From the NCBI RefSeq assembly GCF_003350925.1, contig NZ_KZ857179.1:72848-136847 (forward strand): a DNA stretch of 64,000 nt, read 5' to 3'. The position numbers and the translations under genes are program-made. The stretch is from Dyella tabacisoli. GTDB lineage: Bacteria; Pseudomonadota; Gammaproteobacteria; Xanthomonadales; Rhodanobacteraceae. Position 1 is the first letter of the stretch. Every line of letters starts with the position of its first letter. The notes beneath the pieces were generated by a model, which saw only the letters and a list, made by a program, of their open reading frames with translations, searched no databases and was not told the DNA's origin. Positions 15,551-26,178 of the stretch are shown piece by piece.

Positions 15551-17420
15551 TATCGGTAGCTGCTTCGCCTTCCACCGGCATCAGGCGCGAGGGAATAAAG
15601 TCACCGGTAATCATCTGGGCATACGTCGCACCCGGACCAACCATCGGATACACGCCCGCATCGGGGTCGATCATTACCTCCAGAAAAGCCGGGCCGTCGA
15701 AGGCAATAAAGCTGGCAATCGTCGCGACGAGATCCTCTGGGCGTTCCAATCGCTGCGCCCACTCAAAGCCGTCGGCCTGCGCAGCCTTGATGAAATCTTT
15801 TTTGTGCAGGCTTTTGTCCGACGAAGCAAAGCGGCCTTTGAAGAACAGCTTCTGCCATTGCCGCACCATGCCGTCGCCCTGGTTGTTGAGCACTACGACC
15901 TTCACCGGCAGGCCATAGGTGGTCACGGTTTCCAGCTCGCCGAGATTCATGCGGATGCTGGCGTCGCCATCGATGTCGATCACGATGGCGTCACGCCGCG
16001 CGAATTGCGCGCCGATAGCCGCCGGCAGGCCAAAGCCCATCGTGCCCATCGAGCCGGAGCTAAGCCAATGGCGTGGTTCGCGAAAATCAAAGTACTGCGC
16101 CGCCCACATTTGATGTTGGCCCACACCGGTGCTGATGATGGCGCGGCCTTGTGTGTGGCGGTTGATTTCCTCAATCACGGCATAGGGCTGAATCAGTGCG
16201 TTGGCACGGTCATAGTTCAGCACATGCTTGCGTTTAAGCTCGGCGATATGCGTGTGCCAGGCGTCGTAGCGTCGATGCATACGCGCCGCAACACCGTGTT
16301 GCTCGGCGTACTGATGCAGTCGCTCCAGTGTGCGGGTGAGATCGCCGCTGTGATGCCATTGCACCGGTTTGACCTTGCCGATCTCGGCCGGGTCGATGTC
16401 GATCTGCGCGATAAAGCGGGCGGCAGGTGCGAATTTGTCCGGCACGCCGGCGACACGATCATCGAAACGCGCGCCCAGCGCCAGCATGAAATCGCAATCC
16501 TCGACGGCGTAGTTGGCGTAGGCGGTGCCGTGCATGCCGAGCATATGCAGGGCGAGCGGTTCGGTCGTGTCGAACGCGCCCAGGCCCATCAGCGTGGTGG
16601 TCACCGGCAGGCCGAACGTATCGACGAAACGGCGCAGCGCGGTGGCGGCACCTGCGGCGATCACGCCGCCGCCGGCATAGATCAAGGGCCGCTTTGCCTG
16701 TTCGAGTGCGGCGAAGAAGTTCGCGCAGGCGGCATCGCTTACATATGCCTGTTCGATGGCGCGCAAGCGCGCGCGATAGCCGGGAATCGGCAATCGACCT
16801 TGGCCTTGAAAGCGCAGCGGAGCGTTTTGTACATCCTTGGGAATATCGATCACCACCGGGCCAGGGCGTCCACTGCGCGCAATCTCGAAAGCCGTGCGCA
16901 GGGTGGTTTCCAATTGCTCGGCGTCGGTAAGCAGAAAAACGTGCTTGGCGCAGGAGCTCATGATGTTGCTGACCGGTGCTTCTTGAAACGCATCGCTGCC
17001 GATGGCGGTGGTGGGCACTTGGCCGCAGATCACTACGAGCGGGATCGAGTCCGCCATCGAGTCGCGTACCGGCGTGACCATGTTGGTGGCACCGGGGCCG
17101 GAGGTGACGATGGCGACGCCGACCTGGCCCGAAGCGCGGGCATAACCGGCCGCCATAAAACCGGCGCCTTGCTCATTGGCCGGCACGATCAACGGCATCG
17201 GCTCGCCGCCGTCCGGGCCGATATGGGTGGCGTTGTAGCGAAATACGGCGTCGTACACCGGCAGGATCGCGCCGCCGGAATAGCCAAACAGCACCTTGAT
17301 GCCTTCGTCGGCCAGCACCTGTACGACGACTTCGGCACCGCTCATGACTTGCTCATTGAGTGGGTGGTCGACGGTGTCGTGCTGGGGTGTTGCGATAGCT
17401 TGCATCTGCGGGGTGCTCAC
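15543..17420 (-). CDS. ilvG: Acetolactate synthase large (catalytic) subunit
   Basis: 625 residues from a GTG start preceded by AGAGG. It is a ThDP enzyme that makes 2-acetolactate and 2-aceto-2-hydroxybutanoate. Domains in order: the N-terminal ThDP/pyrimidine domain with the catalytic Glu in ANEQGAGFMAAGYARASG, the central FAD-binding domain (GLGAFDTTEPLALHMLGMHG), and the C-terminal ThDP-pyrophosphate domain with GDASIRMNLGELETV (GDG...N-type motif). The first 25 residues (up to MSGAEVV) are not conserved in the family, so starts at 17405 or 17345 are possible. It is paired with the ACT subunit just downstream and sits 80 bp after ilvC. Confidence 0.95.
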   Translation of the reverse strand: MSTPQMQAIATPQHDTVDHPLNEQVMSGAEVVVQVLADEGIKVLFGYSGGAILPVYDAVFRYNATHIGPDGGEPMPLIVPANEQGAGFMAAGYARASGQVGVAIVTSGPGATNMVTPVRDSMADSIPLVVICGQVPTTAIGSDAFQEAPVSNIMSSCAKHVFLLTDAEQLETTLRTAFEIARSGRPGPVVIDIPKDVQNAPLRFQGQGRLPIPGYRARLRAIEQAYVSDAACANFFAALEQAKRPLIYAGGGVIAAGAATALRRFVDTFGLPVTTTLMGLGAFDTTEPLALHMLGMHGTAYANYAVEDCDFMLALGARFDDRVAGVPDKFAPAARFIAQIDIDPAEIGKVKPVQWHHSGDLTRTLERLHQYAEQHGVAARMHRRYDAWHTHIAELKRKHVLNYDRANALIQPYAVIEEINRHTQGRAIISTGVGQHQMWAAQYFDFREPRHWLSSGSMGTMGFGLPAAIGAQFARRDAIVIDIDGDASIRMNLGELETVTTYGLPVKVVVLNNQGDGMVRQWQKLFFKGRFASSDKSLHKKDFIKAAQADGFEWAQRLERPEDLVATIASFIAFDGPAFLEVMIDPDAGVYPMVGPGATYAQMITGDFIPSRLMPVEGEAATDMF

Positions 17421-17450
17421 GGATGGCCTCTGATGATGGCTTGCGGAATT

Positions 17451-17489
17451 CCCTCTCCCTGGCGCTTTTATCGCTGGGAAGAGGGAGGG
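17451..17489 (-). other. Intercistronic hairpin between ilvC and ilvG
   Basis: CCCTCTCCCTGGCG can pair with CGCTGGGAAGAGGG across a short AT-rich loop. There is no U-run, so it is more likely an RNA-processing or stability hairpin inside the long operon than a terminator. Confidence 0.6.
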
Positions 17490-17500
17490 CTTTACAAAAA

Positions 17501-18511
17501 TCAGCCGACTTTCTTCAACGGTGCCGCTGCCGGCGCGGCCTGTCCGGCGTTGAGCCACGGCATGCGCGCACGCAGCTTGGCGCCGACCTGCTCGATCGGA
17601 TGATCGAGATCGGCCTGCTTGAGCCGCTTGTAGTTGGGCAGGCCGGCCTGGTATTCGGCGATCCAGTTGCGCGCGAAGGTGCCGTCTTGAATGTCGGTGA
17701 GCACGGCTTTCATGCGCTGCTTGGTGCTCTCATCGACGACCCGCGGGCCACTGACGTAGTCGCCGTACTGGGCGGTCTCGGAGACGAATTCCAGCATGCG
17801 CTTGAGGCCGCCTTCATAGAACAGGTCGACGATCAGTTTCAGCTCATGCATTACTTCGTAGTAAGCGATTTCGGGTTTGTAGCCGGCTTCGACCAAGGTC
17901 TCGAAACCCTTGATGACCAGCTCGCTGGCGCCGCCGCAAAGCACGGCCTGCTCGCCGAACAAATCGGTTTCGGTCTCTTCCTTGAAATCGGTTTCGATCA
18001 ACATCGCGCGGCCGCCGCCGATACCGTCGGCATAGGCCTTGGCCTTCGCTTCGGCGTGGCCGCTGGTGTCTTGATAGACAGCGAACAGGCAAGGCACGCC
18101 GCGACCGATTTCATATTCGCGACGCACCAGCGCGCCGGGGCCTTTGGGTGCCACCAGCACGACGTCGATGTCGTTACGCGGCTGGATCTGTTTGAAGTGC
18201 ACGTTGAAACCGTGGGCAAACAGCAGTGCCGCGCCGGCTTTGATATTCGGTTCGATGGCATCGCGATACAGCGACGGCTGCACCATGTCCGGGGTGAGTA
18301 CGGCGATCAAATCAGCATCACGCACTGCTTCGGCCGGCTCGGCAACCCGAAAGCCCTCGGCGTGCGCGCGCTCCCACGAGGGGCCGCCTTTGCGCAGGCC
18401 GACGACGACATCGAGACCCGAGTCGCGCAAGTTGAGAGCGTGGGCGCGGCCTTGGCTGCCATAGCCGAGTACGGCGATACGGGCCTTGGCCAGCGTGTCG
18501 TTAGTGGTCAT
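17501..18511 (-). CDS. ilvC: Ketol-acid reductoisomerase (class I)
   Basis: 336 residues, the normal class I length. It reduces and isomerises acetolactate to the 2,3-dihydroxy acid using NADPH. The Rossmann motif [17 protein letters not shown] is at about residues 17-33; the metal- and substrate-binding residues include the E in [18 protein letters not shown] and [18 protein letters not shown]. The ATG at 18511 overlaps the ilvD stop (ATGA). A longer frame upstream overlaps ilvD and is not used. Confidence 0.97.
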   Translation of the reverse strand: MTTNDTLAKARIAVLGYGSQGRAHALNLRDSGLDVVVGLRKGGPSWERAHAEGFRVAEPAEAVRDADLIAVLTPDMVQPSLYRDAIEPNIKAGAALLFAHGFNVHFKQIQPRNDIDVVLVAPKGPGALVRREYEIGRGVPCLFAVYQDTSGHAEAKAKAYADGIGGGRAMLIETDFKEETETDLFGEQAVLCGGASELVIKGFETLVEAGYKPEIAYYEVMHELKLIVDLFYEGGLKRMLEFVSETAQYGDYVSGPRVVDESTKQRMKAVLTDIQDGTFARNWIAEYQAGLPNYKRLKQADLDHPIEQVGAKLRARMPWLNAGQAAPAAAPLKKVG

Positions 18512-20214
18512 GCGGTGACTCCTTCGGTAGCGGTGGTTTGGGTATGTTTGGGTGTGCTGACAGCGGTGTCGGGATGGGTGGTCGCACCGTCGGAGGCGGA
18601 GCCGACCAAGCGCGCGTACTTGGCAAGTGCGCCGTGCGTGACCTTTGCCGGCGGTGCCTTCCAATGGGCGCGACGGGTGACCAGATCCGCGTCGGTGGCG
18701 ATCTCGCGGCGATCGGCGTCGATGCGAATACGGTCGCCGTCGCGCAGCAGGGCAATCGGCCCGCCACGGGCGGCTTCGGGTGCGATATGGCCGACCATGA
18801 AACCGTGCGTGGCGCCGGAAAAGCGCCCGTCGGTAATCAGGGCAACGTCATCACCGAGACCACGGCCGATCAGCGCGGCGGTAACGCCGAGCATTTCGCG
18901 CATGCCGGGGCCGCCGGCCGGGCCTTCGTTGCGGATCACGATGATGTCGCCCTTGGCGATGCCGCCGCTCTGCACGGCGGCAAAGGCTTGTTCCTCGCTT
19001 TCGAAGACCCGCGCGTTGCCTTCGAAATGGCTGCTGCCTTTGCCGGCAAGTTTGAGGATGCAACCCTCTGGGGCGAGGTTGCCGTAGAGGATCGAATAAC
19101 CGCCGCGTGGCTTCAGCGGTTGCGCCACCGGATGCACCACTTCCTGTTGCTCGGCCCGTGGTGCGGCGGCGGCCTCCTCGAACAGGCTGCGACCGGTGAT
19201 GGTGGGGGCGTCGTCGAGCATGCCGGCGGCGATCAGCTCTTGCGCCACGCGCGCGCTGCCGCCCGCACCGAACAGCTCCACCGCGGTGTAACGGCCGCCG
19301 GGCAGCAGGTCGGCGATCACCGGCGTGTGCTTGGAGGCGGGTTCAAAATCTTCCAAGGTCCAATGCACGCCGGCCTCACGCGCAATCGCCAGCAAATGCA
19401 GTACGGCGTTGGTGGAGCCGGCGGTAGCGGCGACCATGCGCGCGGCGTTGCGCAGTGATGTGCGGGTGAGCAATTCACGCGGTGTGCGATTGGCCTGCAA
19501 GCACGCCATCACCAATTCGCCGCAGCGAAAAGCCGCGCCAGCCTTGGCCGGATGTGTCGCCGGAATATCGTTGAAGCCCATCGGCGACAGGCCCAGCGTG
19601 GTCAGCACCATCGCCATCGTATTCGCGGTGAACTGACCGCCGCAGGCACCGGCACCGGGGCAGGCATCGCGTTCTACCGAGGCCAGTTCGGCGTCGTCGA
19701 TCTTGCCGGCGCCGTGGGCGCCGACTGCCTCGAACACTTGCTGGATGGTGATCGGATGGTTGTCGTGCGTGCCGTGCGCGATGCTGCCGCCGTACAAGGC
19801 CACGCCGGGAATATTCAAGCGGGCCAGCGCCATGGCTGCTGCAGGAATGGTCTTGTCGCAGCCGCACAGCACCACCATCGCATCCAGGCAATGGCCATCG
19901 ACCGCCAGCTCGATCGAGTCGGTGATGACTTCGCGACTAATCAGCGAGGCGCGCATGCCCGGCGTACCCATCGCAATACCATCGGTAACCGCGATGGTGT
20001 TGAACTCGATCGGCGTGCCGCCGGCCGCACGAATGCCGGCGGCGGTGTGTTCGGCCAGCTCGCGCAAGTTGAGATTGCATGGGCTGACGTTGGACCAGGT
20101 ATGCACTACGGCAACCAGGGGCCTGGCGATGGCGTCGTCGTCCAGCCCGGTGGCGCGCAGCATGGCGCGGGCCGGCGCGCGGTCGGGGCCGGTTTTAATG
20201 AGATCACTGCGCAT
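18508..20214 (-). CDS. ilvD: Dihydroxy-acid dehydratase
   Basis: 568 residues. It dehydrates 2,3-dihydroxy acids to the keto acids of valine and isoleucine synthesis. Fe-S cluster cysteines are in [13 protein letters not shown] and in [15 protein letters not shown]; the active-site end motif [14 protein letters not shown] is present. I chose the ATG at 20214 because [14 protein letters not shown] matches the family N-terminus. A TTG at 20241 is an in-frame alternative with a GGGGGG stretch upstream. It overlaps ilvC by 4 bp. About 220 bp of hairpin-rich DNA separate it from leuB. Confidence 0.95.
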   Translation of the reverse strand: MRSDLIKTGPDRAPARAMLRATGLDDDAIARPLVAVVHTWSNVSPCNLNLRELAEHTAAGIRAAGGTPIEFNTIAVTDGIAMGTPGMRASLISREVITDSIELAVDGHCLDAMVVLCGCDKTIPAAAMALARLNIPGVALYGGSIAHGTHDNHPITIQQVFEAVGAHGAGKIDDAELASVERDACPGAGACGGQFTANTMAMVLTTLGLSPMGFNDIPATHPAKAGAAFRCGELVMACLQANRTPRELLTRTSLRNAARMVAATAGSTNAVLHLLAIAREAGVHWTLEDFEPASKHTPVIADLLPGGRYTAVELFGAGGSARVAQELIAAGMLDDAPTITGRSLFEEAAAAPRAEQQEVVHPVAQPLKPRGGYSILYGNLAPEGCILKLAGKGSSHFEGNARVFESEEQAFAAVQSGGIAKGDIIVIRNEGPAGGPGMREMLGVTAALIGRGLGDDVALITDGRFSGATHGFMVGHIAPEAARGGPIALLRDGDRIRIDADRREIATDADLVTRRAHWKAPPAKVTHGALAKYARLVGSASDGATTHPDTAVSTPKHTQTTATEGVTA

Positions 20215-20247
20215 GAGCGGTTCCGGTGGCGTAACGGACAAGTGATG

Positions 20248-20420
20248 TCCCCCCTGCGTGCGGGAGAGTGGAGGGAAGCGATGAGGCGAGGGGGTGGGCG
20301 CTCATCGCTTGCAGCTCCGTGGACACGCAGGGGGGAGCAAACGGGTTGAGGAGGCGTGGGATGTGTTGCGAGGTTTGACCCCCTCCCAGCCTCCCCCTAC
20401 TAGCAGCAGGGGGAGGGGCT
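20248..20420. repeat. Nested GC-rich stem-loops between leuB and ilvD
   Basis: A perfect 13-bp outer stem, TCCCCCCTGCGTG (20248-20260) with CACGCAGGGGGGA (20324-20336), encloses a perfect 9-bp stem, AAGCGATGA (20276-20284) with TCATCGCTT (20302-20310). A second hairpin of the CCCTCCCC family follows at 20389-20420 (AGCCTCCCCCT with AGGGGGAGGGGCT). It is the only substantial gap in the BCAA operon and divides it into a leu half and an ilv half. Confidence 0.75.
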
Positions 20421-20438
20421 TATGGCGGGCGGGTGTGT

Positions 20439-21536
20439 TCAGCCGCATGCGCGCGCTCCGCTAAAAAAAGCTTCGGCGGTATCCGCATGTGCTTCGAATG
20501 CGGCCAGCACGGCGTCGCGTATCTGGGTGGTGCTGGCCTGTCCGCCGATATCGCGGGTGTGCGGGCCGTGGGTCAGCACATGATCGACCGCAGCCTCGAT
20601 CGCCACGGCTTCGGCCTCCAACTGCAGCGAATGACGCAACAGCATCGCGGCCGAGAGAATGGCGCCGGTGGGGTTGGCTACGTTTTGCCCGGCGATGTCG
20701 GGTGCCGAGCCATGAATCGGCTCGTACAGACCGTTGCTGCCTTCACCCAGCGAGGCCGAAGGCAGCAGGCCCAGCGAGCCGGCCAGCGCGGCGGCTTCGT
20801 CGGTGAGAATGTCGCCGAACAAGTTTTCGGTGACCACGACGTCATAGCGCGAAGGCTGGGTGAGCAGCAGCATCGCCATTGAATCGACCAGTTGGTGTTC
20901 CAGTTTCACATCGGGGTAATCGGCGGCGATCCGTTGCACGGTGCTGCGCCACAGCCGCGAGGTTTCCAGCACATTGGCCTTGTCCACCGAGGTGACATGC
21001 CGACGCCGATCACGAGCCAGGTCGAAGGCACGGCGTACCACGCGCTCGACTTCGGCGACGGTGTATTTGCACTCGTCGGTTGCGGTATCGGCGGTGCGTG
21101 TCTTGGCACCGAAATACGCACCGCCGGTGAGCTCGCGCACGAACAGCACGTCGACGTTTTTCAGCTTTTCGTTCTTCAACGGCGACAACGCCGCCAACGC
21201 GGGATGCACCTGCAATGGACGCAGATTCGCATACACGCCTAGTGCGGCGCGCAAGGCCAACAACCCTTGCTCCGGCCGTACCGGCGCATTCGGGTCCGAC
21301 CATTTCGGACCGCCTACCGCACCGAGCAAGACCGCATCGGCCTGCTGGCAAGCCGCCAGGGCAGCAGCCGGTAACGGTTCGCCGAAAGCATCGATGGCAC
21401 AGCCGCCAATGGCTTGTTCTTCAAAGCTGAATTCATGGCTATAACGCGCGGCTACCGCTTGCAGCACGGCAACTGCCGCGGCGGTGACTTCCGGGCCGAC
21501 ACCATCGCCGGGCAGGGTGACGATGTGAGCTTTCAT
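20439..21536 (-). CDS. leuB: 3-isopropylmalate dehydrogenase
   Basis: 365 residues, typical length. It performs oxidative decarboxylation of 3-isopropylmalate to 2-oxoisocaproate with NAD. The N-terminus AHIVTLPGDGVGPEV is diagnostic. Substrate-binding RELTGGAYFG is present, and metal ligands lie in LVDSMAML and NLFGDILTDEAAAL. The NAD-binding GSAPDIAGQNVANPTG is clear. The start at 21536 overlaps the leuD stop by 4 bp; a longer open frame extends into leuD but is not used. Confidence 0.97.
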   Translation of the reverse strand: MKAHIVTLPGDGVGPEVTAAAVAVLQAVAARYSHEFSFEEQAIGGCAIDAFGEPLPAAALAACQQADAVLLGAVGGPKWSDPNAPVRPEQGLLALRAALGVYANLRPLQVHPALAALSPLKNEKLKNVDVLFVRELTGGAYFGAKTRTADTATDECKYTVAEVERVVRRAFDLARDRRRHVTSVDKANVLETSRLWRSTVQRIAADYPDVKLEHQLVDSMAMLLLTQPSRYDVVVTENLFGDILTDEAAALAGSLGLLPSASLGEGSNGLYEPIHGSAPDIAGQNVANPTGAILSAAMLLRHSLQLEAEAVAIEAAVDHVLTHGPHTRDIGGQASTTQIRDAVLAAFEAHADTAEAFFSGARACG

Positions 21537-22117
21537 GCAGCCTCCTGGTGAGTTTTTTCGTAAACGCCGATGGCTTCGGCGTGCTGTAGCAGGTATCCAA
21601 GCTGATCCACGCCGTTGAGCAGGCAGTGGCGTGCGAATGGCTCCAACTGAAACTGGATGCGGCCGCCGTCGGGCAGGGCGATGTACTGCTCGCGCACGTC
21701 GATGGTCAGTTCGATGCCGGGGTGATCGAGCAGCCAGCGGTGCTCGGCGTGGTCGATCAGAATCGCCAGCAGGCCGTTCTTCAACGCGTTGTTGCGGAAG
21801 ATGTCCGCAATCTCGCTGCACAGTACGGCCTGGATGCCGTAGTCCAGCAACGCCCATGGCGCATGCTCGCGCGAAGAGCCACAACCGAAATTGCTGCCGG
21901 CGACCAGGATCGAGCAACCGCGCGCTTGCGCCTGATTGAGCGGAAAGGCCGGGTTATCGCTGCCGTCGGCCTGATAACGCCAATCGTGAAAACACAGCTT
22001 GCCCAGACCTGCGCGTTCGGTGGTGGTGAGAAAACGCGCAGGAATGATGCGGTCGGTGTCGATGTTTTCGTCCGCCAGTACGGCGGTGCGGGAGTGGATA
22101 CGGGTGATCGGCTTCAT
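21533..22117 (-). CDS. leuD: 3-isopropylmalate dehydratase small subunit
   Basis: 194 residues. It is the swivelling aconitase C-terminal domain that partners LeuC to isomerise 2- to 3-isopropylmalate. Conserved [18 protein letters not shown] (about residues 13-30) and [16 protein letters not shown] (about 75-90) carry the substrate-binding arginine and serines. The start at 22117 overlaps the leuC stop by 4 bp; a longer upstream frame is an overlap with leuC. Confidence 0.97.
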   Translation of the reverse strand: MKPITRIHSRTAVLADENIDTDRIIPARFLTTTERAGLGKLCFHDWRYQADGSDNPAFPLNQAQARGCSILVAGSNFGCGSSREHAPWALLDYGIQAVLCSEIADIFRNNALKNGLLAILIDHAEHRWLLDHPGIELTIDVREQYIALPDGGRIQFQLEPFARHCLLNGVDQLGYLLQHAEAIGVYEKTHQEAA

Positions 22118-23526
22118 GCGGCGGCCTCCGTCAGGTACTCGCGCGCATCGGCAATCACTCCAGCCAATGCCGAGGCCGCTGCCGTGGCCGGACTCGCCAA
22201 CACCGTGCGCGCGCCTTTGCCCTGGCGTCCTTCGAAATTGCGATTGGAAGTACTCACTACCAACTGCCCCGGCTGAGCCAGATCGCCGTTCATCGCGATG
22301 CACATCGAGCAACCCGATACGCGCCACTCGGCGCCGGCTTCGGTGAACACCCGATGCAGGCCTTCGCGCTCCGCGTCGCGGCGGATCGCTTCGGAGCCCG
22401 GCACCACCAACATGCGTACGCCGGTCGCTACATGCCGGCCGCGCAACACTTGCGCGGCCTCGCGCAGATCGCTCAAGCGCGAGTTGGTGCAACTGCCGAC
22501 GAAGACCACGTCGACCGCCATGCCGCGCATCGGTTGGCCCGGCGTCGCCTGCATGTAATCCAGTGCGCGATGCTCCTGCGCGTTGCGTGCGGCAGGCACT
22601 GGGGCATCCATCGCGATCGCCATGCCAGGATGAGTGCCATAGGTGACGGTAGGGCGCACCTGGCTGGCGTCGACCCGCACTTCGCGGTCATACGTTGCGC
22701 CGGCATCGCTGCGCAGCGCGCGCCAACCCGCCACGGCCGCATCCCATGCAGCGGCCTGCGGCACGCGCGGCCGACCTTCAAGCCAGGCGAAGGTCGTGTC
22801 GTCGGGTGCGATCAAGCCGGCGCGCGCACCGGCTTCGATCGACATATTGCAGACGGTCATGCGCTCGTCCATCGACATCGCCTCGATCGCCGCGCCGCGA
22901 TATTCGATGACGTAGCCGGTGCCGCCGTCCACGCCGATCTGGCCGATGATGTGCAAGATCAGGTCTTTCGCGCTGATGCCATGCGGTAACTGCCCGTCTA
23001 CATGGATCGCCAATGTCTTGGGCTTACGCTGCAACAGACATTGCGTGGCCATCACGTGACCGACTTCGGTGGTGCCGATGCCAAAGGCCAGCGCGCCGAA
23101 TGCACCATGGGTCGAGGTATGGCTGTCGCCGCAGACAATCGTCATGCCCGGCTGGGTGGCGCCCAGCTCGGGGCCAATCACATGGACGATGCCGCGGTCG
23201 GCGCTATCCCAACCATGCAACTCGACCCCGAATTCGCGGCAATTTGCTTCCAGCGTTGCGACCTGCGCTTTCGCTTCCGCATTCGCATACGGACGTTCAC
23301 CGTCGATACTTGCCGGCAGAGTCGGCGTGGAGTGATCCAGCGTGGCCAGCGTGCGATCCGGGCGACGCAATTTCAGGCCGCGTTCGCGCAGTTCGGTGAA
23401 GGCCTGCGGCGAAGTGACTTCATGCACCAGGTGCAGGTCGACATAGAGGATCGCCGGGGTGTCGGCGCTCTCCGGCACAACGACATGCGCGTCCCATAAT
23501 TTTTCGAACAGCGTGCGGGCGCTCAT
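22114..23526 (-). CDS. leuC: 3-isopropylmalate dehydratase large subunit
   Basis: 470 residues, aconitase family. The three [4Fe-4S] cysteine ligands lie in [14 protein letters not shown] and in [16 protein letters not shown]-type substrate residues are seen in [20 protein letters not shown]. It forms the active isomerase with LeuD, encoded immediately downstream. Its start overlaps the ilvE stop and its stop overlaps the leuD start, each by 4 bp. Confidence 0.97.
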   Translation of the reverse strand: MSARTLFEKLWDAHVVVPESADTPAILYVDLHLVHEVTSPQAFTELRERGLKLRRPDRTLATLDHSTPTLPASIDGERPYANAEAKAQVATLEANCREFGVELHGWDSADRGIVHVIGPELGATQPGMTIVCGDSHTSTHGAFGALAFGIGTTEVGHVMATQCLLQRKPKTLAIHVDGQLPHGISAKDLILHIIGQIGVDGGTGYVIEYRGAAIEAMSMDERMTVCNMSIEAGARAGLIAPDDTTFAWLEGRPRVPQAAAWDAAVAGWRALRSDAGATYDREVRVDASQVRPTVTYGTHPGMAIAMDAPVPAARNAQEHRALDYMQATPGQPMRGMAVDVVFVGSCTNSRLSDLREAAQVLRGRHVATGVRMLVVPGSEAIRRDAEREGLHRVFTEAGAEWRVSGCSMCIAMNGDLAQPGQLVVSTSNRNFEGRQGKGARTVLASPATAAASALAGVIADAREYLTEAAA

Positions 23527-24458
23527 GCGGCCTCCTTTGCGGCCGTATGCACCGGTGTCAGCCAGCCGTGGCGGTCATCGGTGCGGCCATCGAACAAACC
23601 GAAAAAGGCTTGCCGCAAGGTTTGCGTGATCGGGCCGGGCTTGCCGGCACCGACCGGTTTGCGATCGACCGAACGCACCGGAGTTATTTCCGCGGCGGTG
23701 CCGGTCATGAATACTTCGTCGGCGCTGTACAACGCTTCGCGTGGCAGCTCGCGTTCTTCCACCGGGATGCCTAAATCGGCCGCCAGCATCATCACGGTTT
23801 CGCGCGTGATGCCGGCGAGGATGCCGGCGCTGGCCGGTGGAGTCAGCAGCTTGCCGCGCTTGACCACAAACACATTTTCGCCGGCGCCTTCGCTGAGCAA
23901 ACCGTTGTGGCCCAGCGCGATGCCCTCGTCGTAACCGCCGCGCCGTGCCTCCAGCCCGATCAACTGGCTGTTGAGGTAATTGCCGCCAGCCTTGGCCCAG
24001 CTCGGTACGGTGTTCGGCGCGGGGCGCTGCCATGAGGACACGCACACATCCGCACCGCGCTCGGCCGCCTCGCCCAGATACGCGCCCCAATCGAGCGCCA
24101 TGATCGCCACATCCACCGGCGCCCCGTTTTTCTGCAACACGCCCAGTCCACCGGCGCCGCGAAATACGATGGGTCGCACATAGGCCGACTTCATCCGATT
24201 CACGCGAATCAACTCAAGGCAGGCAGCATTGATGGCTTCTTCGCTGTAGCCGATCTCGATCTCGTAGACCTTGGCGGATTCGAACAAGCGACGGGTGTGA
24301 TCGGCCAAGCGGAAATACGCCGGGCCTTGCGGGGTTGCATACACGCGTTCGCCCTCGAACACCGAGGAGCCGTAATGCAGCGCATGCGTGCTGACGTGGA
24401 CGGTGGCCTCGGTCCAAGGCTTGATGTGGCCGTTGTGCCAGAGGAAGGGCGTGCTCAT
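23523..24458 (-). CDS. ilvE: Branched-chain amino acid aminotransferase
   Basis: 311 residues, fold-type IV PLP enzyme. It transaminates the three branched-chain keto acids with glutamate. Motifs: [14 protein letters not shown] (about residues 26-39), the PLP lysine in [14 protein letters not shown] (about residue 157), and the class signature [16 protein letters not shown]. Its position between leuA and leuC puts the last step of all three pathways in the middle of the operon. It overlaps leuA and leuC by 4 bp each. Confidence 0.96.
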   Translation of the reverse strand: MSTPFLWHNGHIKPWTEATVHVSTHALHYGSSVFEGERVYATPQGPAYFRLADHTRRLFESAKVYEIEIGYSEEAINAACLELIRVNRMKSAYVRPIVFRGAGGLGVLQKNGAPVDVAIMALDWGAYLGEAAERGADVCVSSWQRPAPNTVPSWAKAGGNYLNSQLIGLEARRGGYDEGIALGHNGLLSEGAGENVFVVKRGKLLTPPASAGILAGITRETVMMLAADLGIPVEERELPREALYSADEVFMTGTAAEITPVRSVDRKPVGAGKPGPITQTLRQAFFGLFDGRTDDRHGWLTPVHTAAKEAA

Positions 24459-26065
24459 GCAGAAACTCCTTGCGGCTGTGGTGCGGCGGCGCCGATGGCC
24501 GCCGGTGTCTGTCGTTCGATGCGGTTGACGATGGCGAGCGCGGCCAGTGCGGTGGCTTCGACGATGTCGGTGCTGACACCGTTGCCGCGCCAGTCACGCT
24601 CGGCATGGCGTGCGGTGAGTTGGGCCTGGCCTTGGGCGTCGCCGCCTTCGCTGACTGCGCGAACTTGAAAGTGGGTGAGTTCGAGGCTGGCGCCGGTGGC
24701 GCGTTCGATCGCGCGCAGCACGGCGTCTACCGGGCCGTCGCCGATGGCGGCTTCGCCGACTTCGCGGCCGTCGTCGTGCGCTAGTTTCACCGAGGCTGAT
24801 GCGCTGCTGCCCGAGTGCGAATGCGTTTGCAGTTGCATGATTCGCCATGGGCCGATGGCGTCGGGGTCATGACCCAGCGCGATCGCTTCCAGATCCTCGT
24901 CGTGTATTTCGCGCTTCTTGTCGGCCAAGGCTTTGAAGCGCGCGAAGATGCCATCCATGGCGCTCTCCTCCACCTCGTGGCCCAGCGCTTGCAGGCGTGA
25001 ACGCAGCGCATGACGGCCGGAATGTTTGCCCAGCACCAACTTGGTTTCGGCAATGCCGACATCTTGCGGGCGCATGATTTCGTAGGTGCCGCGATGCTTG
25101 AGCATGCCGTGCTGGTGGATGCCCGACTCATGCGCGAAGGCATTCTCGCCAACCACCGCTTTATTGCGCGCCACGCTCTGGCCGGTCAGTTGGGTCAACA
25201 GGCGCGAGGTCGGATACAGCTTGCGCGTGTCGATGCGCGTATCGACGCCGAAATGCGGCGCGCGCACTTTCAGCGCCATCACGATTTCTTCCAGCGAAGC
25301 ATTGCCGGCACGCTCGCCGATGCCGTTGATGGTGCATTCGACCTGGCGTACGCCGGCACTCACCGCAGCCAGGCTATTGGCCACCGCCATGCCCAGATCG
25401 TCGTGACAATGGGTGGAGAAGATCACCCGCTCGGCGCCTTTGACGTGCCGGCGCAGATAACCAAACAGTTCGGCCATTTCCGACGGCGTGGTATAGCCCA
25501 CGGTGTCGGGCACGTTCAGTGTGGTGGCGCCGGCAGCAACGGCCGCGTTGAACACTTCGACCAGGTACTCCGGCTCGGTGCGGGTGGCGTCTTCGGCCGA
25601 AAATTCCACCTCGTGGCACAGCTTGCGTGCCCGCTCGATCGATGCCGCCGCGGTGTCGATCACCTGTGCCTGGCTCATGCCCAGCTTGTGCTCGCGATGC
25701 AGCGGGCTGGTGGAAAGAAACAGGTGGATACGCGAGTGACGGGCCGATTCCAGTGCGCGCCCGGTGGTGTCGATATCACCGACGACGCAGCGCGAGAGGC
25801 CACAGACAGTGGGTGTTTTCAACGTGCGGGCGATTTCCGCGACGGCGTTGAAATCATCCGGCGAGGCCTGCGGAAAGCCCGCCTCGATGATGTCCACGCC
25901 CAGCGCCTCCAACGCATGTGCCAAGCGCAGCTTGGCGCGGCGATCCATCGAGAAGCCGGGCGCTTGTTCGCCATCACGCAAGGTGGTGTCGAAGATGCGT
26001 ACGCGATCGGCTGCGGCGCTATTCGCGCTTACGCCGTCGTCGGATTGAGTGTCGCTGGGTTTCAT
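24455..26065 (-). CDS. leuA: 2-isopropylmalate synthase
   Basis: 536 residues. It condenses acetyl-CoA with 2-oxoisovalerate, the first step of leucine synthesis. The HMGL-like TIM barrel begins with IFDTTLRDGEQAPGFSM (metal-binding Asp) and contains the metal site FSTHCHDDLGMAVANSL; NGIGERAGNASLEE is conserved. The C-terminal 130 or so residues are the leucine-sensing LeuA dimer domain. The ATG at 26065 has GGAG six bases upstream. It is the first structural gene after the leader peptide and attenuator. Confidence 0.97.
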   Translation of the reverse strand: MKPSDTQSDDGVSANSAAADRVRIFDTTLRDGEQAPGFSMDRRAKLRLAHALEALGVDIIEAGFPQASPDDFNAVAEIARTLKTPTVCGLSRCVVGDIDTTGRALESARHSRIHLFLSTSPLHREHKLGMSQAQVIDTAAASIERARKLCHEVEFSAEDATRTEPEYLVEVFNAAVAAGATTLNVPDTVGYTTPSEMAELFGYLRRHVKGAERVIFSTHCHDDLGMAVANSLAAVSAGVRQVECTINGIGERAGNASLEEIVMALKVRAPHFGVDTRIDTRKLYPTSRLLTQLTGQSVARNKAVVGENAFAHESGIHQHGMLKHRGTYEIMRPQDVGIAETKLVLGKHSGRHALRSRLQALGHEVEESAMDGIFARFKALADKKREIHDEDLEAIALGHDPDAIGPWRIMQLQTHSHSGSSASASVKLAHDDGREVGEAAIGDGPVDAVLRAIERATGASLELTHFQVRAVSEGGDAQGQAQLTARHAERDWRGNGVSTDIVEATALAALAIVNRIERQTPAAIGAAAPQPQGVSA

Positions 26066-26097
26066 GTTGGCTCCGCTTGAGGCGTAGCCGAGGACAT

Positions 26098-26132
26098 AAA
26101 AAAACCCCGCATCCGTTTCCGGGTGCGGGGTT
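26098..26132 (-). terminator. Attenuator terminator of the leu/ilv operon
   Basis: On the minus strand a 13-bp stem (arms AACCCCGCACCCG and CGGATGCGGGGTT, one G-T pair, tetraloop) is followed at once by seven Ts. It lies 46 bp after the leader-peptide stop and 33 bp before leuA, the standard place for an attenuator. Stalling of ribosomes on the leader's Leu/Ile/Val codons should favour an alternative fold; the antiterminator was not resolved by eye. Confidence 0.92.
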
Positions 26133-26178
26133 CTTTAGGAGTATTCAGGTTTGTTTCTAGTTACCTGTACACATGCCC

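Noticed and set aside
15510-17603. Long plus-strand frame opposite ilvG
   Set aside because: A typical antisense open frame of a high-GC gene; the minus-strand frame encodes an intact acetolactate synthase.
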